A program made the position numbers and the translations under genes. The notes under the pieces are model-generated. The model did not search any database. It was not told the origin of the DNA and saw only the letters and a program-made list of their open reading frames with translations. Shown here piece by piece: positions 34,252-53,900 of a stretch of DNA of 64,000 nt. Numbering within the stretch: the stretch's first letter is position 1; the number at the start of each line of letters is the position of its first letter. The stretch spans positions 34,239-98,238 of the forward strand of contig NZ_DASUCC010000084.1 of NCBI RefSeq assembly GCF_035762905.1. The letters are read 5' to 3'. This stretch comes from DASYTH01 sp035762905. GTDB taxonomy: Bacteria; Actinomycetota; Actinomycetes; Mycobacteriales; Pseudonocardiaceae.

Positions 34252-35439
34252 ATGTACGACGTCATTGTCATAGGTGCCCGTTGTGCGGGCTCGCCGACGG
34301 CCATGCTGTTCGCGCGGCAGGGTTATCGCGTCCTGCTCCTGGAGAAGGTGCGGTTCCCACAGGACACGCTGTCCTCGCACTACCTGCACATGCAGGGGGT
34401 GGCGCTGCTCAACAGGTGGGGGCTGCTCGACACGGTTCGCGACACGGGCTGCCAGCCGATCACCCGGGAGAGCTACCAGGCGCCCGGTGTTCGCATCGAG
34501 GGTTTCTCCCTGCCGATGGACGGCCAGCAGACCACGTACGCGCCGAGGCGCTACGTGCTCGACCCGATCCTCGCCGAGGGTGCCGTCGCGGCCGGTGTGG
34601 AGTTCCGGGAGTCCTGCGCGGTCAACGATCTGCTGTTCGAGGACGACCGCGTCGTCGGGGTGCGATACACGACGCCCGGCGGCGTCGAGGCCACCGACCG
34701 GGCGCGGTTGGTGGTCGGCGCGGACGGCATGCGATCGCTGGTGGCCCGCAAGGTCGGTGCGCCGAAGGTCATCGAGCACGCGCGGGCGACCTGCGTCTAC
34801 TACAGCTACTGGGCCGGGGTTCCGGCGATCTTCGAGCTGTACGAGCGGCCGGGGCGCTGGGTCGCCGTCGTGCCGACCAGCGACGACCTCAACCTGATCA
34901 TGACCTACTTCCCGCAGGACGAGTTCCCCGCGGTCCGCAAGTCGGTGGAACCCGCCTACCTCGAAGCCGTCCGCAGCACGGCCCCCGACCTGTACGAGCG
35001 GATGTCCGGCGGCCAGCGGGTGGAGCAGATGTACGGCACGGGGCACCAGGAGAACTTCTTCCGCAAGGCCTACGGACCCGGGTGGGTGCTGGTCGGTGAC
35101 GCGGTGAACCACAAGGACTCCATCACCGCCCGCGGCATCACCGAGGCCTGGGTCCAGGCCCAGTCGCTCACCGGCTACATCGGCGAGCGGTTGCACGACG
35201 ACACCGCGCTCACCGGGGCGCTGCGGCGCTACGAGAACGACCTGAGCGGCGAAGCCTTCAGCCACTACCAGGGCGCGCTCAACGTGGCCGAGCTCAAGCC
35301 CGAGGGTCGGGTCGAGATGCTGCGGAAGCTGGTCGGACACCAGGAGCAGATCGACCGGTACTTCTCGACGCTGTCCGGGGCGTGCTCCATCGACGACTTC
35401 TACAACGACGAACTGCTGACGCTGCTCGACCAGAGCTGA
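34252..35439 (+). CDS. FAD-dependent oxidoreductase acting in NRPS precursor supply
   Basis: 395-residue GR2-type flavoprotein. The dinucleotide-binding start is VIVIGARCAGSPTAMLFARQG (the GxRxxG variant), the second FAD motif is VVGADGMRS and the third WVLVGDAVNHKDSITARGIT. The tryptophan-halogenase WxWxIP motif is absent, so a halogenase is unlikely. ATG 34252 with AAGAGAGG is preferred to the TTG at 34234. It lies in line with a stand-alone A domain and discrete PCP, so N-hydroxylation or desaturation of a PCP-bound amino acid is plausible (compare N-hydroxy amino acids in azinothricin-type peptides). That role is inference. Confidence 0.82.
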   Translation: MYDVIVIGARCAGSPTAMLFARQGYRVLLLEKVRFPQDTLSSHYLHMQGVALLNRWGLLDTVRDTGCQPITRESYQAPGVRIEGFSLPMDGQQTTYAPRRYVLDPILAEGAVAAGVEFRESCAVNDLLFEDDRVVGVRYTTPGGVEATDRARLVVGADGMRSLVARKVGAPKVIEHARATCVYYSYWAGVPAIFELYERPGRWVAVVPTSDDLNLIMTYFPQDEFPAVRKSVEPAYLEAVRSTAPDLYERMSGGQRVEQMYGTGHQENFFRKAYGPGWVLVGDAVNHKDSITARGITEAWVQAQSLTGYIGERLHDDTALTGALRRYENDLSGEAFSHYQGALNVAELKPEGRVEMLRKLVGHQEQIDRYFSTLSGACSIDDFYNDELLTLLDQS

Positions 35440-35479
35440 GTGACGACCTGCTTCCTGGTTCCACCGATTTGGAGAAACG

Positions 35480-43263
<7,784 letters not shown>

Positions 43264-43267
<4 letters not shown>

Positions 43268-46200
43268 TCCCGTTGTCCTTCGCCCAGCGCCGGCTCTGGT
43301 TCCTACACCGGCTGGAAGGCCCGTCCGCCACCTACAACATCCCGTTCGTGCTGCGCCTGGACGGGCCGCTGGACACCGCGGCCCTCGCCGCGGCGGTGAC
43401 GGACGTCGTCACCCGGCACGAGAGCCTGCGCACCCTGGTCGCCGAGAACGCGGACGGCACGCCGGAGCAGCGGATCCTGCCCCCGGAGGAGGCGGCGCCG
43501 CAGTTCCTGGTGGCCGACGTGGCCGCGGACGCGGTGGACGCCGCGACCCGGGCGGCCGCGTGCCAGGGCTTCGACCTCGAGGCGGACCTTCCACTGCGGA
43601 CCACCGTGCTGCGCATCTCCCCGCAGGAGCACGTGCTGGTGTTCGTGTTCCACCACATCGCCGCGGACGGGGCCTCGATGGCGCCGTTCATGCGGGATCT
43701 GTTGTCCGCGTACGCGGCCCGCCACCAGGGCGACGCGCCCGAGTGGACTCCGCTCGCGGTGCAGTACAAGGACTACACGCTGTGGCAGCGGGAACTGCTC
43801 GGCGACGAGGACGACCCGCACAGCCTCGCCGCCACGCAGCTGGACTACTGGCGCGACCAGCTGGCCGGCGTGCCGCAGCCGGTGCAGCTGCCGCTGGACC
43901 GGCCGCGCCCGACGGTGGCCGGCCACGACGGCGGCCATGTCGACTTCGAGCTGGACGCGGACCTGCTCGCCGGGATCGGGAAGCTGGCCGCGGACGGCGG
44001 TGCCACGGCGCCCATGGTCGCCCAGGCCGTGCTCGCGGTGCTCCTGCACCACCTTGGCGCCGGCAACGACCTGACCATCGGCAGCCCGATCGAGGGCCGC
44101 GCCGACGAACAGCTCGACGACCTGATCGGGTTCTTCGCCAACACCTGGGTGCTGCGTGTCGACCTGTCCAGGAACCCGTCGTTCGGCGACCTGCTTGCCC
44201 AGGTGCGCGAGCGGGCCCTTGCCGCATACGACAACCAGGACGTGCCGTTCGAGCGCCTGGTCGAGCTGCTGAGCCCGGACCGGTCCACCGCCTACCAGCC
44301 GCTGTTCCAGGTGATGCTGGCCTGGCAGTTCGAGTGGTCGCAGATCGAGATACCGGGGCTGCGGGTCACCCCGGTCCCGGCGGGCACCGGTACCGCGAAG
44401 TTCGACCTGTTCTTCAACATCGTCCCGGCCCCGGGCGGGGGTGCCTACGGTCGCCTGGAGTACGCGACGGAACTCTTCGACCACGCCACGGCCGAGAGTC
44501 TCGTCGACCGCTACGTGCGCGTGCTGCGCCAGGTGGTCGCCGACCCCGGGAGCCGGCTCGGCGGGGTGGACGTGCTCACCGAGGCCGAGCGGGACTGGCT
44601 GACCCGGCGCAACGAGACGGCGGTCGCGGCGCCGGAAGCGACGCTGCCGGAGCTGTTCGCCGCCCAGGTGGCGCGGACCCCGGACGCCACAGCGGTGGTG
44701 TCCGGGCCGACCGCGTTGTCCTACCGGGAACTCGACGCCCGCGCGGGCCGGCTGGCCGCGGTGCTGCGGGACCGCGGTGTCGGGCCGGACGTCCTGGTCG
44801 CCGTGGCCCTGCCCCGGTCCGCGGACCTGGCGGTCGCGCTGCTCGGCGTGCTCAAGGCCGGCGGCGCCTACCTGCCGATCGACCCCGACTACCCGGCCGC
44901 CCGAGCCGACCTCCTGCTGGCGACCGCCGATCCGGCGCTGGTGCTGACCGACCACGCGACGGCGGCGACGGTGCACCGGAGCCGGCCGGCGGTACTGCAC
45001 CTCGACGACCTGAGCCTCGACGGCCCCGCACCGCAAGCCCCGGTCGTCCCGATCGGACCGGACAACCTGGCCTACGTGATGTTCACGTCTGGGTCGACCG
45101 GAACGCCCAAGGGCGTCGCGGTCACCCATGGCGCCGTGGTCAACGGTGTCCGGGAGCTGCGCCGGACGGTGCGGGTCGAGGCCGGGTCCCGGATGCTGGC
45201 CGCGACCTCGGTCAACTTCGACGTCTCGGTCTTCGAGATCTTCACCGCGCTCACCACCGGAGCGAGCGTCGAGATCGTCCGGGACGTGCTCGAACTGGCC
45301 GAACGCGGCAGCTGGTCGGGCGCCACCGTCAGTGCCGTGCCCGCGGTGTTCTCCGCGCTGCTCGACTCGGGCGGCATCCAGCTCGACGTGCAGACCGTCG
45401 TCTTCGCCGGTGAGGCGCTCGCGGCCGACCTGGTCGGCAAGGTCCAGGACGCCCTGCCCGGGGTACGGGTCGTCAACGCCTACGGACAGACCGAAAGCTT
45501 CTACGCCGCCACCTTCACGCTCCCGCAGCGGTGGACCGGAACCGGTGCGATCCCGATCGGGGCGCCCCTGGCCAACATGCGCGCCTACGTTCTCGGGCCG
45601 GAACTGGCTCCGGTCCCGCCCGGTGTGATCGGCGAGCTGTATGTCGCCGGCATCATCGCCCGCGGCTACCACCACGGCGCACCGGCGACCGCGCAGCGCT
45701 TCGTCGCCTGCCCGTTCGGCCCCGCAGGCGCCCGGATGTACCGCACCGGTGACCTGGCCCAGTGGGACGCGGACGGCCGGCTGAAGTACGCCGGGCGCGC
45801 CGACACCCAGGTGAAGGTGAACGGCATCCGGGTCGAGCCGACCGAGATCGAGGCGGTCCTCGCCCAGCATCCCGCGATCGGCCAGGCAGCGGTCACGGTG
45901 CGCGAGGACCACACCGGCAGCGCGCGGCTGGTCGGCTATGTGGCCGAGCGGGCCGGTGCCAAGGACGGCGACTCCGTCCTGCGGGCCGGTCTCTCGGTGG
46001 CGGCGCTGCGCCGGTTCGTGGCCGAGCGGCTGCCGGACTACATGGTGCCCGCCCTGTTCGTGGTGCTGGACCGGCTGCCGCTGACCGCGAACGGGAAGCT
46101 GGACCGGGCCGCGCTGCCCGAGCCGGAGTGGTCCAGCGCCGGGTACCGGGCGCCCCGCACCGAGGCGGAGCGGGTCCTGGCCGAGGTGTACGCCGATGTG

Positions 46201-49200
46201 CTCGACGCCGCACAGATCGGCGTCGACGACGACTTCTTCACCAGCGGCGGGGACAGCATCCGGTCCATCCAGGTCGTCGCGCGGGCCAAGACGCGCGGCG
46301 TCGTGGTCAGCACCCGGGAGGTCTTCGAACACCGCACGGTCGCCCGGCTCGCGGAACTCGTCGAGGGGCGGGCCGATGAGGAGCGCCTGACCCTGGCCGA
46401 ACTGCCGGGCGGCGGCGTCGGCTGGGCTCCGCTGCCGCCGACGGCGGCGCACATCCTCGCGCTGGGCGGCGGTTTCGGCCGGTACTGCATGTCCGCGATG
46501 TTGACCCTGCCCGAGGGCATCGACCGCACGGGGCTGGTTGCCACCCTGCAGGCCGTGCTGGACCGGCACGACGCGCTGCGCGCCCGGCTCGACCGGGCGC
46601 AGCCGGGCCTGTGGATCGAGCCGGCCGGCAGCGTGGCCGCCGCCGCGCTGCTGCGGGAGGTTTCCGGCACTGGCGCCGACGTGCCCGCCGAACTGGACGC
46701 GGCCGCGGACCGGCTGGACCCGGATGCGGGCGTCATGGCGCAGTTCGTCCGGTTCACCGGCCCGGATGCGGACCGGTTGCTGATCGTGCTGCACCACCTG
46801 GTCGTCGACGGCGTGTCGTGGCGGATCCTGATCCCGGACCTGGTGTCCGCGTGGCAACGGGTCCGGGACGGCCGGCCCGCGCCACCCGCGGCGGCGGGCA
46901 CCTCGATGCGCCGGTGGGTGCACGCCCTTGCCGAGGCGTCGGCCAGCCCCGAGCGGGTGGCCGAACTGCCCCTGTGGCAGGAGATCCTGCGCGAGGACGA
47001 GCCCGTGCTCGGCGCCCGGGAGCTGGACCTGACCCGCGATGTCGTGCGCACCGTGGACACGGTGCGGGTCCAGGTGCCGGTCGACGTCACCGAGACCCTG
47101 CTGAACACGCTGCCGGCGGTGTTCCGCGGCGGCGCCGACGACGGGCTGCTCTCCGCGCTGGCGCTGGCGCTGACCCGCTGGCGCGAGCTGCGCGGCGTGG
47201 CGGGGTCCTCGACGCTGGTCCGGCTGGAAGGACACGGCCGGGAGGATCACCTGGTGCCCGGCGCGGACCTGTCCAGCACCATCGGATGGTTCACCGCGAT
47301 GTTCCCGGTGCGCCTGGACCTGGCCGGCATCGACGTCGCGGACGCGTTCGACGGCGGTCCGGCCGCCGGCCGGGTGATCAAGGCGGTCAAGGAGCAACTG
47401 CGGGCGGTGCCGGACAACGGCATGGGCTACGGCATGCTGCGCCGGCTCAACCCGGACACCGCCGCCGCGCTCGCCGGCGAGCGGGAACCGCAGATCGGGT
47501 ACAACTACCTCGGCAAGTACACCAGGGCGGTCATCCCGGAAGAGCTGCGCGGCCAGGGCTGGGCCCCGGACGACACCTACCGGGACCTGGTCGCCGCGCC
47601 GGACGAGGACATGCCGGTGCTCTCGGCGCTGGAGATCCACGCGGTGGCCGCCACCACCGCCGCCGGTGACGAGCTGACCGCCTACTTCACCTTCCCGACC
47701 GGTGTGCTCACCCGCGACGAGGTGACCTCGCTCGCCGGGCTGTGGGTCGATGCGCTGACCGCCCTCGCCCGGCACACCACGACCCCCGACGCCGGCGGGC
47801 TGACCCCGAGCGACGCGCCCCTCGTCGAGCTGCGCCAAGCGGAGATCGACACCTGGGAGGCCCGGTTCGGCAAGGTGGCCAAGGTATGGCCGACGACGCC
47901 GGTGCAGGCCGGGATGTTGTTCCACACCATGCTCGCGGGGTCCTCGTTCGACGCGTACCACATGCAGCTGGTGTTCCACCTGTCCGGCGAGGTCGACCCG
48001 GAGCGGATGCACCGGGCCGCGCAGGCACTGCTCGGGCGCTACGCCAGCCTCCGCGCGGCGTTCGTCGACCGGCCGGACGGCGACGTGGTGCAGGTGGTGC
48101 CGGAGACGGTGGCGCTGCCGTGGCAGTACCTCGACCTGGTCGCGGAAGGCGAGGCGGAGCGGACCGAGATCTTCGAGCGGTTCCTCGCCGAGGACCGGGC
48201 CACCCATTTCGACGTGGAAACCCCGCCGTTGATCCGGCTGGCCCTCGCCATCCTCGAACCCGGCCGCGCCGAGCTGGTGTTCACCGCCCACCACGTGCTG
48301 GTCGACGGGTGGTCCACGCCGCTGCTGATGCGGGACCTGCTGTTGCTGTACGCCTCCGACGGCGACCCGTCCGGTCTGCCCGCCACCCGCGACTTCGGCG
48401 AGTTCCTGGCCTGGCGCGCCCGGCAGGACGAGGCGGAGTCCGGCCGGGTGTGGGCGGCCGAGCTCGACGGGATCGAGGAGCCGACCCTGCTCGCTCCCGG
48501 CTCCGAGGGCCCGGGCGAGCGGGGCGTCGCGCAGGTCGATGTCGCGCTCCCGGTCGAGCAGGCGCGCGCGCTGACCCGGCGCGCCACCGAGCTGGGCGTC
48601 ACCATCAACACCCTGGTGCAAGGCGCCTGGGGGCTGCTGCTCGGCCAGCTCACCGGCCGCACGGACGTGGTGTTCGGCGCCACCGTCTCCGGCCGGCCGC
48701 CCGCGGTGACCGACGTCGACTCGATGGTCGGGATGTTCATCAACACCCTGCCGGTCCGGGTCGAGCACGCGCCAGGGGACACCCTCGCCGAGGTCCTCAC
48801 CCGGCTGCAGCTGCGGCAGGCCGGTCTGCTCGAGCACCACTACTACGGGCTCACCCAGATCCAGCGGTCCGTCGGCCTGCAGCGGCTCTTCGACACGCTG
48901 GTCGTCTTCGAGTCGTACCCGGTCGACCGGGAGGGCATCAGCGCCGCCACCGACGCCGCGGACGGGATCGCCTTCACCGGCCTGCGCCCGTCGACGGCCA
49001 CCAACTACCCGCTGACCCTGATGGCGGCGGCCGACCCACACCTGCAGCTCATCCTCCAGTACGCGCAGGACGTCTTCGACCACGACACGGTCGAGGTGTT
49101 CGCGGCCCGCCTGGTGCGGGTCCTGGCGCAGCTGGCGGCCACCCCCGAGCAAACGGTCGCGCAGGTCGACATCCTCGATCCGGCCGAGCGCGACCGGCTG

Positions 49201-50985
49201 CTCGCCGAGTTCAACGACACCGCCGTCCCGACTCCGGACGTCACGGTCGACGGGCTGGTCGATGCGGCGGCGGCGCGGACCCCGGACGCGCTCGCCGTGG
49301 TCGCCGAGGGCGGATCGCTCACCTACCGCGAGCTGACCGCCCGGGCGGACCGGCTGGCGGGCGAGCTGGCCGCCCGCGGGGTGGGCCCGGAGTCGGTGGT
49401 CGCGGTGTCGCTGCCGCGGTCGGCGGACCTGGTGGTCGCCCTGCTCGGGGTGCTGAAGGCGGGCGGCGCCTATCTGCCGGTCGACCCCAAGTACCCCAGC
49501 CACCGGCTCGCGGCCATCCTCGACGAGGCGCGCCCGCACCTCGTCCTGACCGACTCGACCACCCGCGCGGCGCTGCCCGGGCACGACGCCGCGGACGTCC
49601 TGATCGACACGCTCGAGCTGTCCGCGGCCGGCACCGGCCCCGAACCGCCGCGGCACGCCGAGGCGCTGGCGTACGTGCTGTACACCTCCGGCTCCACCGG
49701 CAAGCCCAAGGGCGTGGCCGTCACCCACGCGAACGTGGTCAACGGCGTGCTGCGACTCGCCGCCCTGGTGGGCATGGAACCCGGCCACCGGATCCTGGCC
49801 GGCACGTCGGTCAACTTCGACGTCTCGGTGTTCGAGATCTTCACCGCCCTCGCCACCGGCGGCGTCGTCGAACTGGTCCGGGACGTCCTGGTCCTCGGCG
49901 AGCGCACGGGCTGGACCGGCAGCGTCATCTCCACCGTGCCGTCCGTCTTCGCCGAGCTGGTCGACGAGATCGCCCACCGCGCCGACGTGGCGACCATCGT
50001 CTTCGCCGGCGAGGCCCTGCCGGCCGCGCTGGTCGGCAAGACCCGGGCGGCCTTCCCCGGCGTGCGAATCGTCAACGCCTACGGGCAGAGCGAGACGTTC
50101 TACGCCACCACCTGCACCGTCGCCGGTGACCCGCGCAACGGGGGCAGCGCACCCGTCGGCACCCCGCTCGGCAACATGCGGGCCTACGTGCTCGGTCCCG
50201 GCCTGGCCCCGGTGCCGCCGGGCACGGTCGGCGAACTGTACGTCGGCGGAAGCGTGGGCCGCGGCTACCACGGCCGCGCCGAGCCGACCGCCGAGCGGTT
50301 CGTGGCCGATCCCTACGGCCCGCCCGGCACCCGCATGTACCGCACCGGTGACCTGGCCCGCTTCACCGGCGAAGGCCAACTGGAGTACGCCGGCCGCGGG
50401 GACGCGCAGGTCAAGGTGCGCGGCTTCCGCATCGAGCCGGCCGAGGTCGAGGCCGCGCTCACCGCGCACCCCGAGGTCGCCCAGGCCGCCGTGGTCCTCC
50501 GCGGGACCGAGACCGGCAAGCAGCTCATCGGCTACGTGGTGCCGTCGGGTGAGATCGACTCGGCGGAGCTGCGCCGGTTCGTCGCCGAGCGGCTGCCCGA
50601 GTTCATGGTGCCGGCCGCCTTCGTGCTCCTCGACCGGCTGCCGCTGATGCCCAACGGCAAGCTGGACCGAGCGGCGTTGCCCGAGCCGGAGTTCACCGGC
50701 GCCGCCTACCGGGCGCCCCGCACCCCGCGCGAGGAGGCCCTGGCCAGGCTGTTCGCCGAGGTGCTCGGCGTGGACCGGGTCGGCATCGACGACGGCTTCT
50801 TCGAGCTCGGCGGGCACTCCCTGATCGCCACCCGGCTGATCAGCCGCGCCCGCGCCGACCTGGGGATCGAGATACCCATCCGCAAGATCTTCGACCTGCC
50901 GACGGTGGCCGCGCTCGCCGTCTGGTCCGAGCAGTCGGCTGCGCCCCGTCGCCCCAGCCTGCGCAAGATGACCGTCAAGGAGTGA
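43264..50985 (+). CDS. NRPS2: C-A(Pip)-PCP-E-C-A(Pip)-PCP
   Basis: 2573-residue two-module synthetase starting at the ATG overlapping NRPS1's stop. C1 (1-440, HHIAADG), A1 (about 460-940), PCP1 (Ser998, GGDSIRS), E (about 1050-1510: HHLVVDGVSWRIL, EGHGRED, IGWFTAMFP), C2 (about 1525-1960, HHVLVDGWS), A2 (about 1993-2470) and PCP2 (Ser2519, GGHSLIATRL). Both A domains give D-V-F-S-V-A-A-Y-A-K (FDVSVFE; VSAVP and ISTVP; FAGEA; NAYGQTESFYA and NAYGQSETFYA), the piperazate code, so two adjacent piperazates are predicted, the first epimerised to D. The C-terminal tail RRPSLRKMTVKE resembles that of NRPS1. Confidence 0.95.
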
Positions 50986-50990
50986 AAGCA

Positions 50991-53900
50991 ATGATTCCGC
51001 TGTCATTCGCCCAACGTCGTTACTGGTTTCTGCACCAACTGGAGGGTGAGGAGACCTGGAACATGACGGCGGCGTTGCGGCTGACCGGGTCACTGGACCA
51101 GGCCGCCCTCGCCTCGGCGATCCAGGACGTGGTCGAGCGGCACGAGATCCTGCGCACCACGTACGTGCCGACCGACGACGGTGAGCCGCACCAGCGGATC
51201 CTGCCGGTGGCGGAGGCGTTGGCGCAGACGCGGATGCCGGTGGTCGAGGTGGCACCGGACGGCGTGGCCGGCGCGATCGACGAGGCCGTCGCGCACGGGT
51301 TCGACCTGGCGGCCGAGATCCCGTTCCGGGCCAGTCTGTTGCGCTGCTCGCCCCGGGAACACGTGCTGGTCCTGGTCATCCACCACATCGCGACGGACGG
51401 CAGCTCGAGCGCGCCGCTGGCCCGGGATCTTGCCGAGGCCTACGCCGCCCGCCGGGACGGTCGGGCGCCGACCTGGGAGCCGCTGCCCGTGCAGTACAAG
51501 GACTACACGCTGTGGCAGCGCGAGGTGCTCGGCGACCTGGCGGACCCGAACAGTCTCGGCGCGCAGCAGCTCGAGTACTGGCGCACCGCGCTTGCCGGGG
51601 TGCCGCAGCCGCTCCGCCTGCCGCTGGACCGCCCGCGGACCGCGGAACTGTCCACACACGGCGACACGGTCGGCTTCGTCGTGCGGCCGGAGGTGGCTGG
51701 CGGACTGGAGAAGCTGGCCGCCGATCACGGAATGACCACGTCGATGGTCGTGCAAGCCGCGCTGGCGTTGCTGCTGTGCAAGCTCGGCGGCGGGGAGGAC
51801 GTGCCGATCGGCTCGCCGATCGCCGGGCGGACCGACGAAGCGCTTGCCGACCTGATCGGGTGCTTCGTCAACAACCTGGTGCTGCGCGTGGACCTCTCCG
51901 GTGACCCGTCGTTCACCGACCTGCTCAGGCAGGTGCGGAACAAGGCGCTGGCGTCTTACGAGCACCAGGACGTGCCGTTCGACGTGCTCGTCGAGTCGAT
52001 CAACCCGGACCGCTCCACGGCGTACCGGCCGCTGTTCCAGGTGATGTGCGGCTGGCAGAACTTCGCCAAGCCGGTCCTCGAGTTCCCCGGGCTCGACGCG
52101 GAGTTCGTGCAGGCCCTCACCTCGAAGACCATGGTGGACCTGTTCTTCAGCATGACGATGGCCGACTCGGGAACGCTGTACGGCGACATCCAGTACGGGA
52201 CCAAGCTGTTCGACCGGGACACGGTCGAGGCCATGGCCGCTCGGTTCGCGCAGGTTCTCGAGCAGGTGGTCGCCGATCCTGACACCCGCGTCGGTGATGT
52301 CGACGTGCTGATCGCGGGGGAGCGGGAGCGGCTGCTGGACGAGGTGAACGACACCGCCGAGCCGACCCTGGAGCCGGGGCTGCTGGCAGCGGTGCACCGG
52401 CAGGTACGGGCGAGTCCGGCGGCACTTGCCGTCATCGGCGAGGAGGAGTCGCTCACCTACCAGGAGTTGGACAAGCGGTCGAACCGGCTGGCGCACTGGT
52501 TGGTCGACCGCGGGGTGCGGGCCGAGTCGCTGGTCGCCGTGTGCCTGCCCCGGACCGTGGACCTGATCGTGGCACTGCTGGCGGTGCAGAAGTCCGGTGG
52601 CGCCTACGTTCCGATCGATCCGGACCACCCGCGTTCCCGGATCGACCACATCCTCGAGCAGGCGGATCCGGTGCTGGTGCTCGATGCCGATGCGCTGGCC
52701 GGTGCGGACTGCTCCGGGTATCCGGACGTGGCACCGGAGGTGGTCGTCCGGCCGGAGAACACCCAGTACGTGATCTACACGTCGGGGTCGACCGGGACCC
52801 CGAAGGGCGTGACGATCACGCGCGGCGCGCTGGCGAACTACCTGGCATCGGTGCGCCAGCGGTTCCCGCTGGCGCCCGCGGAGCGGATGCTGTTCAGCAC
52901 CACGGTGTCGTTCGACATGGCGAACACCGAGCTGTACCTCCCGTTCATCTGCGGCGCGACCATGGTCATGGCGCGCAAGGACACCGTCACCGACCCGGCG
53001 GCCGTGCTGGAGCTCATCCGCCGCCACGGGGTCACCGCGGTGCAGGCCACGCCCGGGTTCTGGCAGCTGCTGCTGACGCACGAGCCGGAGGCCGCGCAGG
53101 GGCTGCGGATCATCACCGGCGCGGAGGCCGTGCCGGTACGGCTGGCCGAGACCTTGGCGGGGCAGGCCGCCGAAGTGGGCAACTGGTACGGCCCGACCGA
53201 GACGACGACGTGGTCGACCATGGCGACCGTGACGGCGGGGACGGGGGTGGCGATCGGGACGCCGGTCGGGAACACCCAGGTGTACCTGCTCGACGCGCGG
53301 TTGCACCCGGTTCCGCGCGGGGTGCCGGGCGAGCTGTACATCGCCGGTGCCGGGGTGGCCCGCGGGTACCAGGGCCGGCCGGACCTGACCGCGGAGCGGT
53401 TCGTGCCGTGCCCGTTCGGCGCGGCCGGGACGCGGATGTACCGCACCGGGGATCTGGCGCGGTGGAACAAGAACGGCGACCTGGAGTACATCGCGCGGAC
53501 CGATCACCAGGTGAAGGTCCGGGGGTTCCGGATCGAGCTGAGTGAGATCGAGCATGTGCTTGCCGGCCACGCCGGGGTGGCGCAGGCGGCGGTCGTGGTG
53601 CGCGAGAACCAGGACGGCGACAAGCGCATCGTCGGGTACGTGGTGCCCGAGCCCGGCGCCGATGTCCCGGCGGACGAGCTGTCCGAGTACCTGCGCGGGC
53701 GGCTGCCGGACTACATGGTGCCGTCCGCGGTGATCTCGCTGCCGGAGCTTCCGCTGACCCCGAACGGGAAGCTCGACCGGCGGGCACTGCCGGCGGAGGA
53801 CCCGGCCATCGTCATCGGCCGCGAGCCGCGCAACGCGCACGAGGAGAAGCTGTGTGCGCTCTTCGCCGAGTTGCTCGGCCGGGAGAAGGTCGGTATCGAC

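Noticed and set aside
34252..35439. FAD protein as a tryptophan-type halogenase
   Set aside because: The WxWxIP motif is missing, so chlorination of the peptide by this enzyme is not supported.
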